Position numbers and translations under genes: made by a program. This document shows positions 1-5,393 of a stretch of 5,791 nucleotides of DNA, in pieces. Within the stretch, counting starts at the first letter, position 1, and every line of letters begins with the position of its first letter. The notes under the pieces were generated by a model. The model had not been told where the DNA came from. It saw nothing but the letters and a program-made list of their open reading frames with translations, and did no database searches. Origin of the DNA: Paludibacteraceae bacterium (lineage in GTDB: Bacteria > Bacteroidota > Bacteroidia > Bacteroidales > Paludibacteraceae); NCBI GenBank assembly GCA_947471245.1, contig CANIXM010000142.1, forward strand, positions 1 to 5,791, in the 5' to 3' direction.

Positions 1-773
1 AACATTTTTATTTGCTGAGTGGTGGTGTTTTGAGCTTCGTCAAGTATCACCACGGCATCACTAAGCGTACGTCCACGCATGAACGCCAGTGGTGCTATTT
101 GAATCGTGTTGTTTTCAAGATATTCTCGTAGCTTGAGTGGTGTGAGCATGTCCTGTAGCGCATCGTAAAGTGGTTGTAAGTAAGGGTCAATTTTTTCCTT
201 CATGTCTCCAGGAAGAAATCCCAATTTCTCACCGGCCTCTACTGCGGGTCTACTAAGGATGATTTTCTTAATTTCTTTGTTTTTCAAAGACCGTACTGCC
301 AATGCAATGGCGGTGTAAGTTTTTCCAGAGCCTGCTGGTCCGATGGCAAATAGTAGGTCATTCGTTTCAAATTCTTTGACCAGCTTTTGCTGATTAGGGG
401 TGCGAGCCATGATGGACTTACCATTCACTCCATGTAGAATTAGATTTTCAAATTTAAATTCTACGGGGTCACTACCTTTCAATATCTCAATGATGTTGTC
501 TTCACTCAGTGAGTTGTTGGACAAACAAAACCGCTCAAGTTTCTCTAGTTTGATCACAAAACTACCAACATGTTCCTCATCGCCAGATATTTTAAGCGTA
601 TTCCCTCTGCCAATAAGTCTAAGTGATGGACTTAGGTTTTTTAATAATTGAAGATTGGCATTATTCACACCAAAAAAGATGGTGGTGTCAGTATGCTCTG
701 ATAGTTCAAAAATAGCCTCCCCAACCCCTCCAATGGAGGGGCTTTGAGTAAGGCTATGTGATGGTTTTGTCAT
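1..773 (-). CDS. phoH: PhoH-family ATPase, C-terminus cut by window edge
   Basis: PhoH-like cytoplasmic P-loop ATPase (YbeZ/PhoH group). The family is associated with RNA and ribosome metabolism, often with YbeY, but its exact role is not settled. The visible 257 residues show an N-terminal region with FFGVNNANL (33-41), Walker A GPAGSGKT (145-152), the family motif SRPAVEAGEKLGFLPGD (174-190), the segment IAPLAFMRGRTL (226-237) and Walker B VVILDEAQN (241-249). Family members are about 320 residues, so roughly 60 C-terminal residues lie outside the window. ATG at 773-771 is the only in-frame start before the conserved region, since an in-frame TAA lies at 785-783 and I see no in-frame GTG or TTG between. 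Residues 10-20 are encoded by a GC-rich dispersed repeat, so the first 20 residues look like an added extension. It lies 42 bases downstream of glyA on the same strand and may be co-transcribed with it. Confidence 0.95.
   Translation of the reverse strand, partial: MTKPSHSLTQSPSIGGVGEAIFELSEHTDTTIFFGVNNANLQLLKNLSPSLRLIGRGNTLKISGDEEHVGSFVIKLEKLERFCLSNNSLSEDNIIEILKGSDPVEFKFENLILHGVNGKSIMARTPNQQKLVKEFETNDLLFAIGPAGSGKTYTAIALAVRSLKNKEIKKIILSRPAVEAGEKLGFLPGDMKEKIDPYLQPLYDALQDMLTPLKLREYLENNTIQIAPLAFMRGRTLSDAVVILDEAQNTTTQQIKM
714..745. repeat. GC-rich dispersed repeat inside the phoH start region
   Basis: A 32-base element beginning AGCCTCCC and ending GGAGGGGCTTT, with an inner inverted repeat (CCCCTCCA, then TGGAGGGG). 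It matches in length and at both ends the copy at 786-817. Elements of this appearance are common between genes in Bacteroidota genomes (recalled, not searched). This copy lies inside the phoH reading frame and encodes residues 10-20. The CCCCTCCA/TGGAGGGG arms could fold in the phoH mRNA just downstream of its start codon. Confidence 0.75.
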
Positions 774-785
774 ATACTGTCTTTA

Positions 786-817
786 AGCCTCCCTATGGGG
801 AGGTTGGAGGGGCTTTT
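786..817. repeat. GC-rich dispersed repeat between glyA and phoH
   Basis: Second 32-base copy in the same orientation, starting 72 bases after the first. It shares the ends AGCCTCCC and GGAGGGGCTTT, but the middle differs (TATGGGGAGGTT here). It can form a CCTCCC/GGGAGG hairpin with a 4-base loop. Its right end overlaps the glyA stop codon (818-816). On the minus transcript it is not followed by a U-run, so it does not look like a classical intrinsic terminator. Confidence 0.75.
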
Positions 818-2096
818 AGTACGCAAACAATGGATAAGCTTCCATGGTTTTGTTGACACGCTCGCGAACTGATTTGATGACAGCTTCGTTTTCTACATTT
901 GAAAGCACTATCTCAATCATTTCTGCAATTTCTGCCATCAATTCCTCTTTTGCACCACGAGTAGTGATGGCTGGAGTTCCTAGACGAATACCAGATGTTT
1001 GGAATGCCGAACGACTGTCAAACGGCACCATGTTTTTGTTGACAGTGATGTCAGCTTCTACTAATACCTTTTCAGCTACTTTACCAGTTAGTTCAGGAAA
1101 TTTAGAACGAAGATCTACCAGCATTGAGTGATTGTCAGTTCCACCAGAAATGATAGTAAATCCACGAGCTATCAATGCGCTGGCAAGTGCTGCGGCATTT
1201 TTTTGAACTTGAGCTTGGTATGCTTTGTATTCTGGTTGAAGACACTCTCCGAAAGCTACTGCTTTAGATGCTATCACGTGCTCTAGTGGTCCACCTTGGA
1301 TACCAGGGAATACAGCTGAATCAAGCAATGCAGACATCATTTTCACTTCGCCTTTGGGTGTGGTTTTGCCCCATGGGTTAGGGAAGTCTTTACCTAACAG
1401 GATGATACCACCACGAGGTCCACGAAGGGTTTTGTGAGTAGTAGAAGTTACAATGTGTGCCCATTTAAGTGGATTTTCAAGTAATCCTGCAGCAATTAGA
1501 CCAGCTGGGTGCGCCATGTCTATCATCAATATTGCGCCAATCTTATCGGCAATTTCGCGCATACGTTTGTAATCCCACTCACGAGAGTAAGCCGATCCTC
1601 CACCTACGATTAATTTAGGCATTTCACGAAGTGCTACATCTTCCATTTGGTCATAATCCACGCGACCAGTATCTTCTTTTACGTTGTATTCACATGGTTT
1701 GTAAAGAATACCAGAACTGTTTACCAATGAACCATGAGACAGGTGACCACCATGTGATAGGTTTAAACCTAAAAATTTATCGCCAGGATTTAAGCAAGCC
1801 AAAAATACAGCAGCATTAGCTTGTGCGCCAGAGTGTGGTTGTACGTTTGCCCATTCAGCTCCAAAAACTTCTTTGAGTCTGTCAATGGCTATTTGCTCGC
1901 TTTGGTCCACCACTTCACAGCCACCATAATAGCGTTTGCCAGGATATCCTTCGGCATATTTATTAGTTAATACGGAACCCATCGCTTCCATAACTTGCTC
2001 ACTTACAAAATTTTCGGATGCGATTAACTCGATTCCTTTTAATTGACGTTGTTTTTCACGTGCAATGATGTCAAAAATTACTTGGTCTCTTTTCAT
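816..2096 (-). CDS. glyA: Serine hydroxymethyltransferase
   Basis: PLP-dependent cytoplasmic enzyme that interconverts serine plus tetrahydrofolate with glycine plus 5,10-methylene-tetrahydrofolate. It is the main source of one-carbon units for purines, thymidylate and methionine. The 426-residue product is full length for bacterial SHMT. Visible signatures are IASENF (25-30), YPGKRYYGG (51-59), SHGGHLSHG (114-122), DMAHPAG with Asp193 and His196, the PLP-lysine motif STTHKTLRGPRGG with Lys222, and SGIRLGTPA with Arg371, matching the substrate-carboxylate arginine of E. coli GlyA. No catalytic residue appears to be missing. The ATG start at 2096 places MKRDQVIFD at the N-terminus, as expected for the family. 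The 141-base gap upstream holds a dispersed repeat, and another repeat overlaps the stop codon. I found no clear TAnnTTTG element directly upstream, so transcription may come from upstream genes or from an unrecognised promoter. Confidence 0.98.
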   Translation of the reverse strand: MKRDQVIFDIIAREKQRQLKGIELIASENFVSEQVMEAMGSVLTNKYAEGYPGKRYYGGCEVVDQSEQIAIDRLKEVFGAEWANVQPHSGAQANAAVFLACLNPGDKFLGLNLSHGGHLSHGSLVNSSGILYKPCEYNVKEDTGRVDYDQMEDVALREMPKLIVGGGSAYSREWDYKRMREIADKIGAILMIDMAHPAGLIAAGLLENPLKWAHIVTSTTHKTLRGPRGGIILLGKDFPNPWGKTTPKGEVKMMSALLDSAVFPGIQGGPLEHVIASKAVAFGECLQPEYKAYQAQVQKNAAALASALIARGFTIISGGTDNHSMLVDLRSKFPELTGKVAEKVLVEADITVNKNMVPFDSRSAFQTSGIRLGTPAITTRGAKEELMAEIAEMIEIVLSNVENEAVIKSVRERVNKTMEAYPLFAY

Positions 2097-2108
2097 TGGT
2101 TTAAAAAT

Positions 2109-2166
2109 TAAGCCCCCTAAATCCCCTCCCGTTTATGACGGGATTAACAGCTGGGACTTTTGAAGA
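2109..2166. repeat. Dispersed repeat with hairpin in the glyA upstream region
   Basis: A GC-rich element in AT-rich surroundings. On the plus strand it starts TAAGCCCCCTAAATCCCC and ends GGGACTTTTGAAGA. Between these lies a perfect hairpin, TCCCGT (2127-2132), loop TTATG, ACGGGA (2138-2143). The outer ends also pair: in the minus transcript AAGUCCC can pair with the GGGGGCUU end, with one G-U. Sequences with these ends are frequent intergenic repeats in Bacteroidota (recalled, not searched). It is a different family from the copies at 714-745 and 786-817. It sits in the probable glyA 5' leader, about 12 bases before the start codon. Confidence 0.7.
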
Positions 2167-2237
2167 TTTTTTAAAATATAGTTTATTTGTTTTTTATAGT
2201 GGTGTTGTCTTGTAATCTATTAATTAGCCTCAAGTGG

Positions 2238-2852
2238 TTAGGATTTTTTCTTTTGAACTGACCACCCGAACTTGCCTATTTCCTCACCCAATTTGTAATA
2301 GTGTCCGTGTGAATAGGCTATAAGTTTGGCATCCGACAGTTTAAACTCGTCCGTTTTTGGGTCAATATATTGACTGTCTGCCATGATGTTAACCACTTCA
2401 GCAATGAACATGTCATGTGATCCGAGTGGTATGATTTGTGTCACTTTGCACTCAATACACAGTGGTGATTCTTTGATATAAGGCACCTTTACTTTTTCAC
2501 CCATCACAGGTGTAAGATTCATTTCTTTAAATTTTTGGTGGTCTTTTCCACTGCGTACCCCACACCAGTCGGTAGCTAGTGCCATGTTTTCGTTAGTAAG
2601 ATTGATGGTGAATTCTTTGTTTCTCTTTATCATCTGATAGGAGTGTCGTTCGGGTCTTACTGATATGTAACACATGGGCGGATTGGTGCAGATTGTTCCA
2701 ATCCAACTAATAGTGATAATGTTGTAGCCATCGGTTTCACTTCCGCATGTCACTAATGCTGCTGGAACTGGGTAAATAAGCGTGCCAGGTTTCCAAGAAA
2801 CATGGGTAGATGGCACTTGGTTTAGTTCATTTGTTGTATCTATTGTTGTCAT
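2238..2852 (-). CDS. Flavin reductase-like (FMN-binding split barrel) protein
   Basis: A 204-residue cytoplasmic protein of the flavin reductase / flavoredoxin-like family, which binds FMN in a split beta-barrel, usually as a dimer. Family-like segments in order are PGTLIYPVPAALVTC (22-36), NIITISWIGTICTNPP (44-59), ISVRPERHSY (63-72), EFTINL (80-85), SGKDHQKF (101-108) and the strand SHDMFIAEVV (145-154). There is no signal peptide, membrane segment or extra iron-sulfur or rubredoxin domain. The physiological substrate cannot be read from sequence: members include flavin reductases, flavoredoxins and uncharacterised FMN proteins. It lies 95 bases downstream of pyrI and 141 upstream of glyA on the same strand. 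No known pathway link explains this position. The start at 2852 gives a hydrophilic N-terminal stretch of about 20 residues before the barrel. The next in-frame Met is far inside the fold, so this start is the reasonable choice. Confidence 0.9.
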   Translation of the reverse strand: MTTIDTTNELNQVPSTHVSWKPGTLIYPVPAALVTCGSETDGYNIITISWIGTICTNPPMCYISVRPERHSYQMIKRNKEFTINLTNENMALATDWCGVRSGKDHQKFKEMNLTPVMGEKVKVPYIKESPLCIECKVTQIIPLGSHDMFIAEVVNIMADSQYIDPKTDEFKLSDAKLIAYSHGHYYKLGEEIGKFGWSVQKKKS

Positions 2853-2917
2853 GATAGATTTTTATTTTGCTGTAACTGGTTTATTTGTAGATGTATTAAT
2901 GAAATGTTTGACTCATT

Positions 2918-2941
2918 TCTTGGTTCTAAAATCTTGGTTCT
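2918..2941. repeat. Short tandem direct repeat after pyrI
   Basis: TCTTGGTTCT occurs twice, at 2918-2927 and 2932-2941, with a period of 14 bases, just downstream of the pyrI stop codon. A weak inverted repeat, GAAATG (2901-2906) and CATTTC (2914-2919), lies next to it. There is no U-run on the minus transcript after it, so it does not resemble an intrinsic terminator. Its function, if any, is unknown. Confidence 0.45.
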
Positions 2942-2947
2942 TACTAC

Positions 2948-3403
2948 CTATTTTATTTTTATCTTGTCTTGTTTTGTCTCTCTTTCGCAGTAATTACATT
3001 TTAGTAATGTCTCATTATTATTGTGATTGACAAAGAATAGAGTGGCTACCGGCTGATTATTGGTGATGCAATTTGGATTGGCACATTGTACTATTTCTTT
3101 GATCTCTTTAGGCAATGTGAGTGAGCGTTTTTCTATCACTTCAAAATTTCGGATGATATTAATTCTTGCTTGTGGCACCACTAATGCTATTTTATTTGTC
3201 TCAGCCTCTTCAAATATTCTGTCTGATATTTTGATGATTCCCTTAGTCCCAATTTTGGTGCTTTCGAGGTTGTTACCTACAGTGATTTGGTTTTTACACT
3301 TGTCCAAATGGAGGATAGACACTACTTTGAATAGTTTATCCGTTGGGATCTGATCTATCACAGTTCCATTGCAGAGTGCAGCTACCTTAAGTTTCTTTTC
3401 CAT
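2948..3403 (-). CDS. pyrI: Aspartate carbamoyltransferase regulatory subunit
   Basis: Regulatory chain of class B aspartate transcarbamoylase. It carries the nucleotide effector site and, through a zinc domain, contacts the catalytic PyrB trimers. At 151 residues it is close to E. coli PyrI (153) and collinear with it. The N-terminal allosteric domain has NGTVIDQIP (12-20) and KGIIKIS (54-60). The C-terminal zinc domain shows the four cysteines Cys107, Cys112, Cys136 and Cys139 in CxxxxC and CxxC pairs. By alignment with E. coli, effector-site residues Asp19, Lys60 and Lys94 are kept (Asp17, Lys58, Lys92), but His20 is Gln18 here. It follows pyrB by 120 bases on the same strand. That gap opens with an A-run after the pyrB stop and holds only weak hairpins, with no TAnnTTTG element, so pyrB and pyrI are probably one operon. 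Confidence 0.97.
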   Translation of the reverse strand: MEKKLKVAALCNGTVIDQIPTDKLFKVVSILHLDKCKNQITVGNNLESTKIGTKGIIKISDRIFEEAETNKIALVVPQARINIIRNFEVIEKRSLTLPKEIKEIVQCANPNCITNNQPVATLFFVNHNNNETLLKCNYCERETKQDKIKIK

Positions 3404-3523
3404 TTTTTAGTTTTAAATTGTCCTTGACCTAACTTGTTGCTAGTTGGGTGTTGATGTTGTTTTGCGTGTAAATGTTTTTGTGTCAAATCACATTTTACGA
3501 CTGAGTAGGTTGTCTGTTTTTTT

Positions 3524-4429
3524 TTAGCAATTGAGCACCTTACTCACTATAGCCTGTCTAATGTAAAGTCCGTTTTGAGCCTGTTTGAAATAATAAGCTT
3601 TGGGATTGGAATCTACATCGGCATCTATCTCCGACACACGTGGTAGTGGGTGCAAAATTCTTAAGTTTTGTTTTGTAGTGTTTAGCATGCTGTTGGTCAA
3701 TGTGTAAATGTTTTTTACACGTTCGTACTCCATCATGTCTTGAAATCGTTCTCGCTGCACCCTAGTCATGTAGAGGATGTCAGCATCGTCAAAGTTACCC
3801 TCTAGCTCAGTCTCTTCGGTAAATTGAATGTTGTGTTTATGGCAAAACATTTTGTATTCGTCTGGCATCTTGAGCTCATCAGGTGCAATAAATTTGAATG
3901 TCGGTTTGAAGTGTGACATGGCCATGATAAGCGAATGTACAGTTCTACCATATTTTAAGTCGCCTACCAAACAAATGGTTAGGTTCTCAAGTGTGCCTTG
4001 TGTTTTAAATATAGAATATAAATCCAACAATGTTTGAGATGGATGCTGGTTGCTACCATCGCCAGCGTTGATAATGGGTACTGGCGATATTTCTGATGCG
4101 TATCTGGCAGCACCGTCCAGCGGATGGCGCATGACTATCGCATCGGCATAAGAACCTACCATGTGAATGGTGTCGTTCAATGTTTCGCCTTTGGAAGAGC
4201 TACTGGTAGATGCATCCGAAAAACCTATGATAGAACCCCCTAGACGGATAACAGCTGTCTCAAAACTCAATCGTGTACGTGTTGAGGGCTCAAAAAATAA
4301 TGTGGCAATAACTTTCCCGTCGAGTGTTTTACGATTTGGGTTAGTTTCAAAATCAGCAGCAGAATCAAGAATTTCCAGTATTTCTTGCTTGCTGTAATCA
4401 GAAATGGATACTAAACTGTTTTTGCACAT
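3524..4429 (-). CDS. pyrB: Aspartate carbamoyltransferase catalytic subunit
   Basis: Cytoplasmic enzyme that joins carbamoyl phosphate and L-aspartate to give N-carbamoyl-L-aspartate, the committed step of de novo pyrimidine synthesis. The 301-residue product has normal family length. Carbamoyl-phosphate site: FFEPSTRTRLSFETA with Ser49, Thr50, Arg51 and Thr52. The 80s loop has Ser76 and Lys80 in SSSSKGETL (E. coli Ser80 and Lys84). Further family motifs are MRHPLDGAARYA (100-111), GDGSNQHPSQTLLDL (123-137), VGDLKYGRTVHSL (155-167), MTRVQRERF (221-229) and HPLPRVSEI (260-268). All expected active-site residues are present. It is followed by pyrI, so the holoenzyme is probably the allosteric PyrB/PyrI complex. 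Its leader of roughly 190 bases contains a strong intrinsic terminator, which suggests regulation by attenuation. Confidence 0.98.
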   Translation of the reverse strand: MCKNSLVSISDYSKQEILEILDSAADFETNPNRKTLDGKVIATLFFEPSTRTRLSFETAVIRLGGSIIGFSDASTSSSSKGETLNDTIHMVGSYADAIVMRHPLDGAARYASEISPVPIINAGDGSNQHPSQTLLDLYSIFKTQGTLENLTICLVGDLKYGRTVHSLIMAMSHFKPTFKFIAPDELKMPDEYKMFCHKHNIQFTEETELEGNFDDADILYMTRVQRERFQDMMEYERVKNIYTLTNSMLNTTKQNLRILHPLPRVSEIDADVDSNPKAYYFKQAQNGLYIRQAIVSKVLNC

Positions 4430-4493
4430 GGTATGATTTTTTAGTATAAGGTTAACTATCTAAAAATGGGAATTGATGAACCAATCTATGATT

Positions 4494-4534
4494 AAAAAAA
4501 AACCAACACAAATCTCTTTTGGATTTACATTGGT
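4494..4534 (-). terminator. Intrinsic terminator in the pyrB leader (candidate attenuator)
   Basis: In the minus-strand RNA, ACCAAUGUAAAUC (4534-4522) pairs without a gap with GAUUUGUGUUGGU (4514-4502) across a 7-base loop, giving 13 bp. It is followed by U9 (4502-4494, sharing the last stem base). Three central pairs are G-U or U-G. On the plus strand these would be A-C mismatches, so the fold is specific to the minus transcript, the direction of pyrB. It ends 64 bases before the pyrB start codon and 167 bases after the yigZ stop. It could be an attenuator for pyrB, a barrier to read-through from yigZ, or both. Confidence 0.85.
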
Positions 4535-4623
4535 CGTAGATTTTGCAAGGCGAAATGCGCTAAGCAATTTTCTGATTCTGAATTGCTTATCGTGAAATGA
4601 TATTGGTTTATTTGCTCTATCAT
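4525..4623 (-). CDS. Possible pyrB leader peptide (32 codons)
   Basis: A small ORF running from ATG (4623-4621) to TAA (4527-4525). It begins MIEQINQYHF and ends ALQNLRPM. It starts 9 bases after the TAnnTTTG element, so its transcript would be nearly leaderless, and it spans the hairpin at 4558-4592. Its stop codon lies in the 5' arm of the terminator stem. A ribosome terminating there would cover that arm and prevent the terminator from folding, as leader peptides do in attenuated operons. It has no recognisable family. An ORF of this length can occur by chance, and no ribosome-binding signal supports it, so the evidence is its position relative to promoter and terminator. Confidence 0.4.
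   Translation of the reverse strand: MIEQINQYHFTISNSESENCLAHFALQNLRPM
4558..4592 (-). promoter_or_regulatory. Leader hairpin upstream of the terminator (possible pause site)
   Basis: In the minus RNA, UAAGCAAUU (4589-4581) and AAUUGCUUA (4569-4561) form a perfect 9-bp stem around an 11-base loop. Two further G-C pairs lie beyond an A-G mismatch. There is no U-run, so it is not a terminator. It sits between the promoter element and the terminator hairpin, the place taken by an RNA polymerase pause hairpin in the enterobacterial pyrBI leader. The pause function is inferred. Confidence 0.6.
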
Positions 4624-4632
4624 ATTAAGATA

Positions 4633-4640
4633 CAAAGATA
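4633..4640 (-). promoter_or_regulatory. Bacteroidota-type -7 promoter element for pyrB
   Basis: TATCTTTG on the minus strand matches the Bacteroidota -7 consensus TAnnTTTG exactly. A -33 TTG at the usual distance is not clear: TTG occurs 12 and 24 bases upstream of the element, and neither spacing is ideal. Transcription would begin a few bases before the leader ORF and give an untranslated leader of roughly 200 bases before pyrB. Confidence 0.6.
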
Positions 4641-4700
4641 AAGGATTTTGTGCAATAACTCACTCAATACTATAAGAAGATTTCAACAATGTGAGAAAAA

Positions 4701-5306
4701 TTATTTTTGAGGGTAATCACCAATTTTAAGGTCATAAGTGTTTTTTAATTTTGAGAGGGTTTCTTCGAAATTGATATTTTCAATACGTAGTTTTATCAAA
4801 CACACATTATCAAATTGTTGCTGAATAATTGTAGCATTTGTATCTTTAATTATTTTCATTACATCATTCATCTGTAGGTAATTAAATGTAATGTCAATGT
4901 CCCATTCGATATTCTTGTCAATGATTGTTGCATTGCATAGCGCATCAATAGTGGCTTCTTTGTAGGCGGTAGTAAGTCCTCCAGTACCCAACAATACACC
5001 ACCAAAGTATCGAACCACCACTACCAAGATATTTGTTAGGTTTTTGGAATTGATCTGACCCAATATTGGTTTACCAGCAGTGCCTGATGGCTCACCATCA
5101 TCAACAGCACGGAATTCTTTTCTTTCAGCGCCCAGCATATATGCGTAACAGATATGACGAGCATCAAAATAATCTTTCTTAAAAGTTTTGATGTGTTCTT
5201 TCACTTCGTCCACATGGGTGACAGGGTAGGCAAATGCCAGAAACTTGCTTCCTTTTTCTTTGTAGATGCCTTCGGATGGTGCTGATATGGTTTTGTAATT
5301 ATTCAT
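4701..5306 (-). CDS. yigZ: YigZ/IMPACT (UPF0029) family protein
   Basis: A 201-residue cytoplasmic protein of the YigZ/IMPACT family. Its biochemical role in bacteria is not settled; eukaryotic IMPACT acts in translational control. The conserved N-terminal domain shows EKGSKFLAFAYPV (17-29), DARHICYAYMLG (48-59), DDGEPSGTAGKPIL (69-82) and VVVVRYFGGVLLGTGGL (95-111), all family hallmarks. The C-terminal part (about 135-201) is the more variable, ferredoxin-like domain of the family. I chose the ATG at 5306 rather than the upstream in-frame ATG at 5351. From 5306 the product starts MNNYKTISAPSEG and matches the usual length of about 200 residues. The longer form would also translate through a TAACTTTG promoter element. 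It is divergent from the secreted-protein gene at 5394. No intrinsic terminator follows its stop directly; the first is at 4534-4494. Confidence 0.93.
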   Translation of the reverse strand: MNNYKTISAPSEGIYKEKGSKFLAFAYPVTHVDEVKEHIKTFKKDYFDARHICYAYMLGAERKEFRAVDDGEPSGTAGKPILGQINSKNLTNILVVVVRYFGGVLLGTGGLTTAYKEATIDALCNATIIDKNIEWDIDITFNYLQMNDVMKIIKDTNATIIQQQFDNVCLIKLRIENINFEETLSKLKNTYDLKIGDYPQK

Positions 5307-5312
5307 CAACTG

Positions 5313-5320
5313 CAAAGTTA
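5313..5320 (-). promoter_or_regulatory. -7 promoter element for yigZ
   Basis: TAACTTTG on the minus strand fits TAnnTTTG exactly and is followed by CA, as is common. It ends only 6 bases before the chosen yigZ ATG, so the transcript would be essentially leaderless. No well-spaced -33 TTG was found. Confidence 0.5.
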
Positions 5321-5336
5321 ATCTTAAAAAAAGATT
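5320..5336. repeat. Short palindrome between divergent promoters
   Basis: AATCTT (5320-5325) and AAGATT (5331-5336) form a perfect inverted repeat around five A bases, between the two divergent -7 elements. It could be an operator half-site pair, but 6-bp arms in AT-rich DNA are weak evidence. Confidence 0.3.
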
Positions 5337-5363
5337 CTTTCTCGAGTTCAATAATTAATTTCG

Positions 5364-5371
5364 TAACTTTG
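5364..5371 (+). promoter_or_regulatory. -7 promoter element for the secreted-protein gene
   Basis: TAACTTTG, again followed by CA, lies 22 bases upstream of the ATG at 5394, a normal spacing for a Bacteroidota promoter. It shares the 10-mer TAACTTTGCA with the divergent yigZ element. The -33 region has no clear TTG. Confidence 0.6.
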
Positions 5372-5393
5372 CATCATAATTTTGAGTTGAGTT

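Noticed and set aside
400..651. Plus-strand ORF of 83 codons
   Set aside because: It is entirely antisense to the conserved phoH reading frame, with no independent support.
786..817. glyA intrinsic terminator formed by the repeat
   Set aside because: It can form a hairpin, but the minus transcript continues with AAAGACAG rather than a U-run, and the phoH start is only 13 bases beyond the repeat.
714..817. CRISPR-like array from the two repeats
   Set aside because: There are only two copies with different cores, one of them coding, and no cas genes nearby. They fit a dispersed intergenic repeat family.
2782..3030. Plus-strand ORF of 82 codons across the gap between pyrI and the flavin-reductase-like gene
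   Set aside because: It overlaps the ends of two well-supported minus-strand genes, has no recognisable domain and no promoter element. Its hydrophobic composition is what AT-rich antisense sequence gives.
3404..3523. Terminator or promoter between pyrB and pyrI
   Set aside because: Only short imperfect hairpins occur, such as AACT/AGTT and TGTG/CACA. None is followed by a U-run on the minus transcript, and no TAnnTTTG element is present.
4430..4640. PyrR-binding RNA or a known riboswitch in the pyrB leader
   Set aside because: I could not find the conserved PyrR-binding loop or the core of any riboswitch class that I know. The leader is better explained by a simple hairpin and terminator.
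5307..5351. Longer yigZ start at ATG 5351
   Set aside because: The added 15 residues do not resemble the family N-terminus, and their codons cover a good promoter element. The start at 5306 gives the usual family length.
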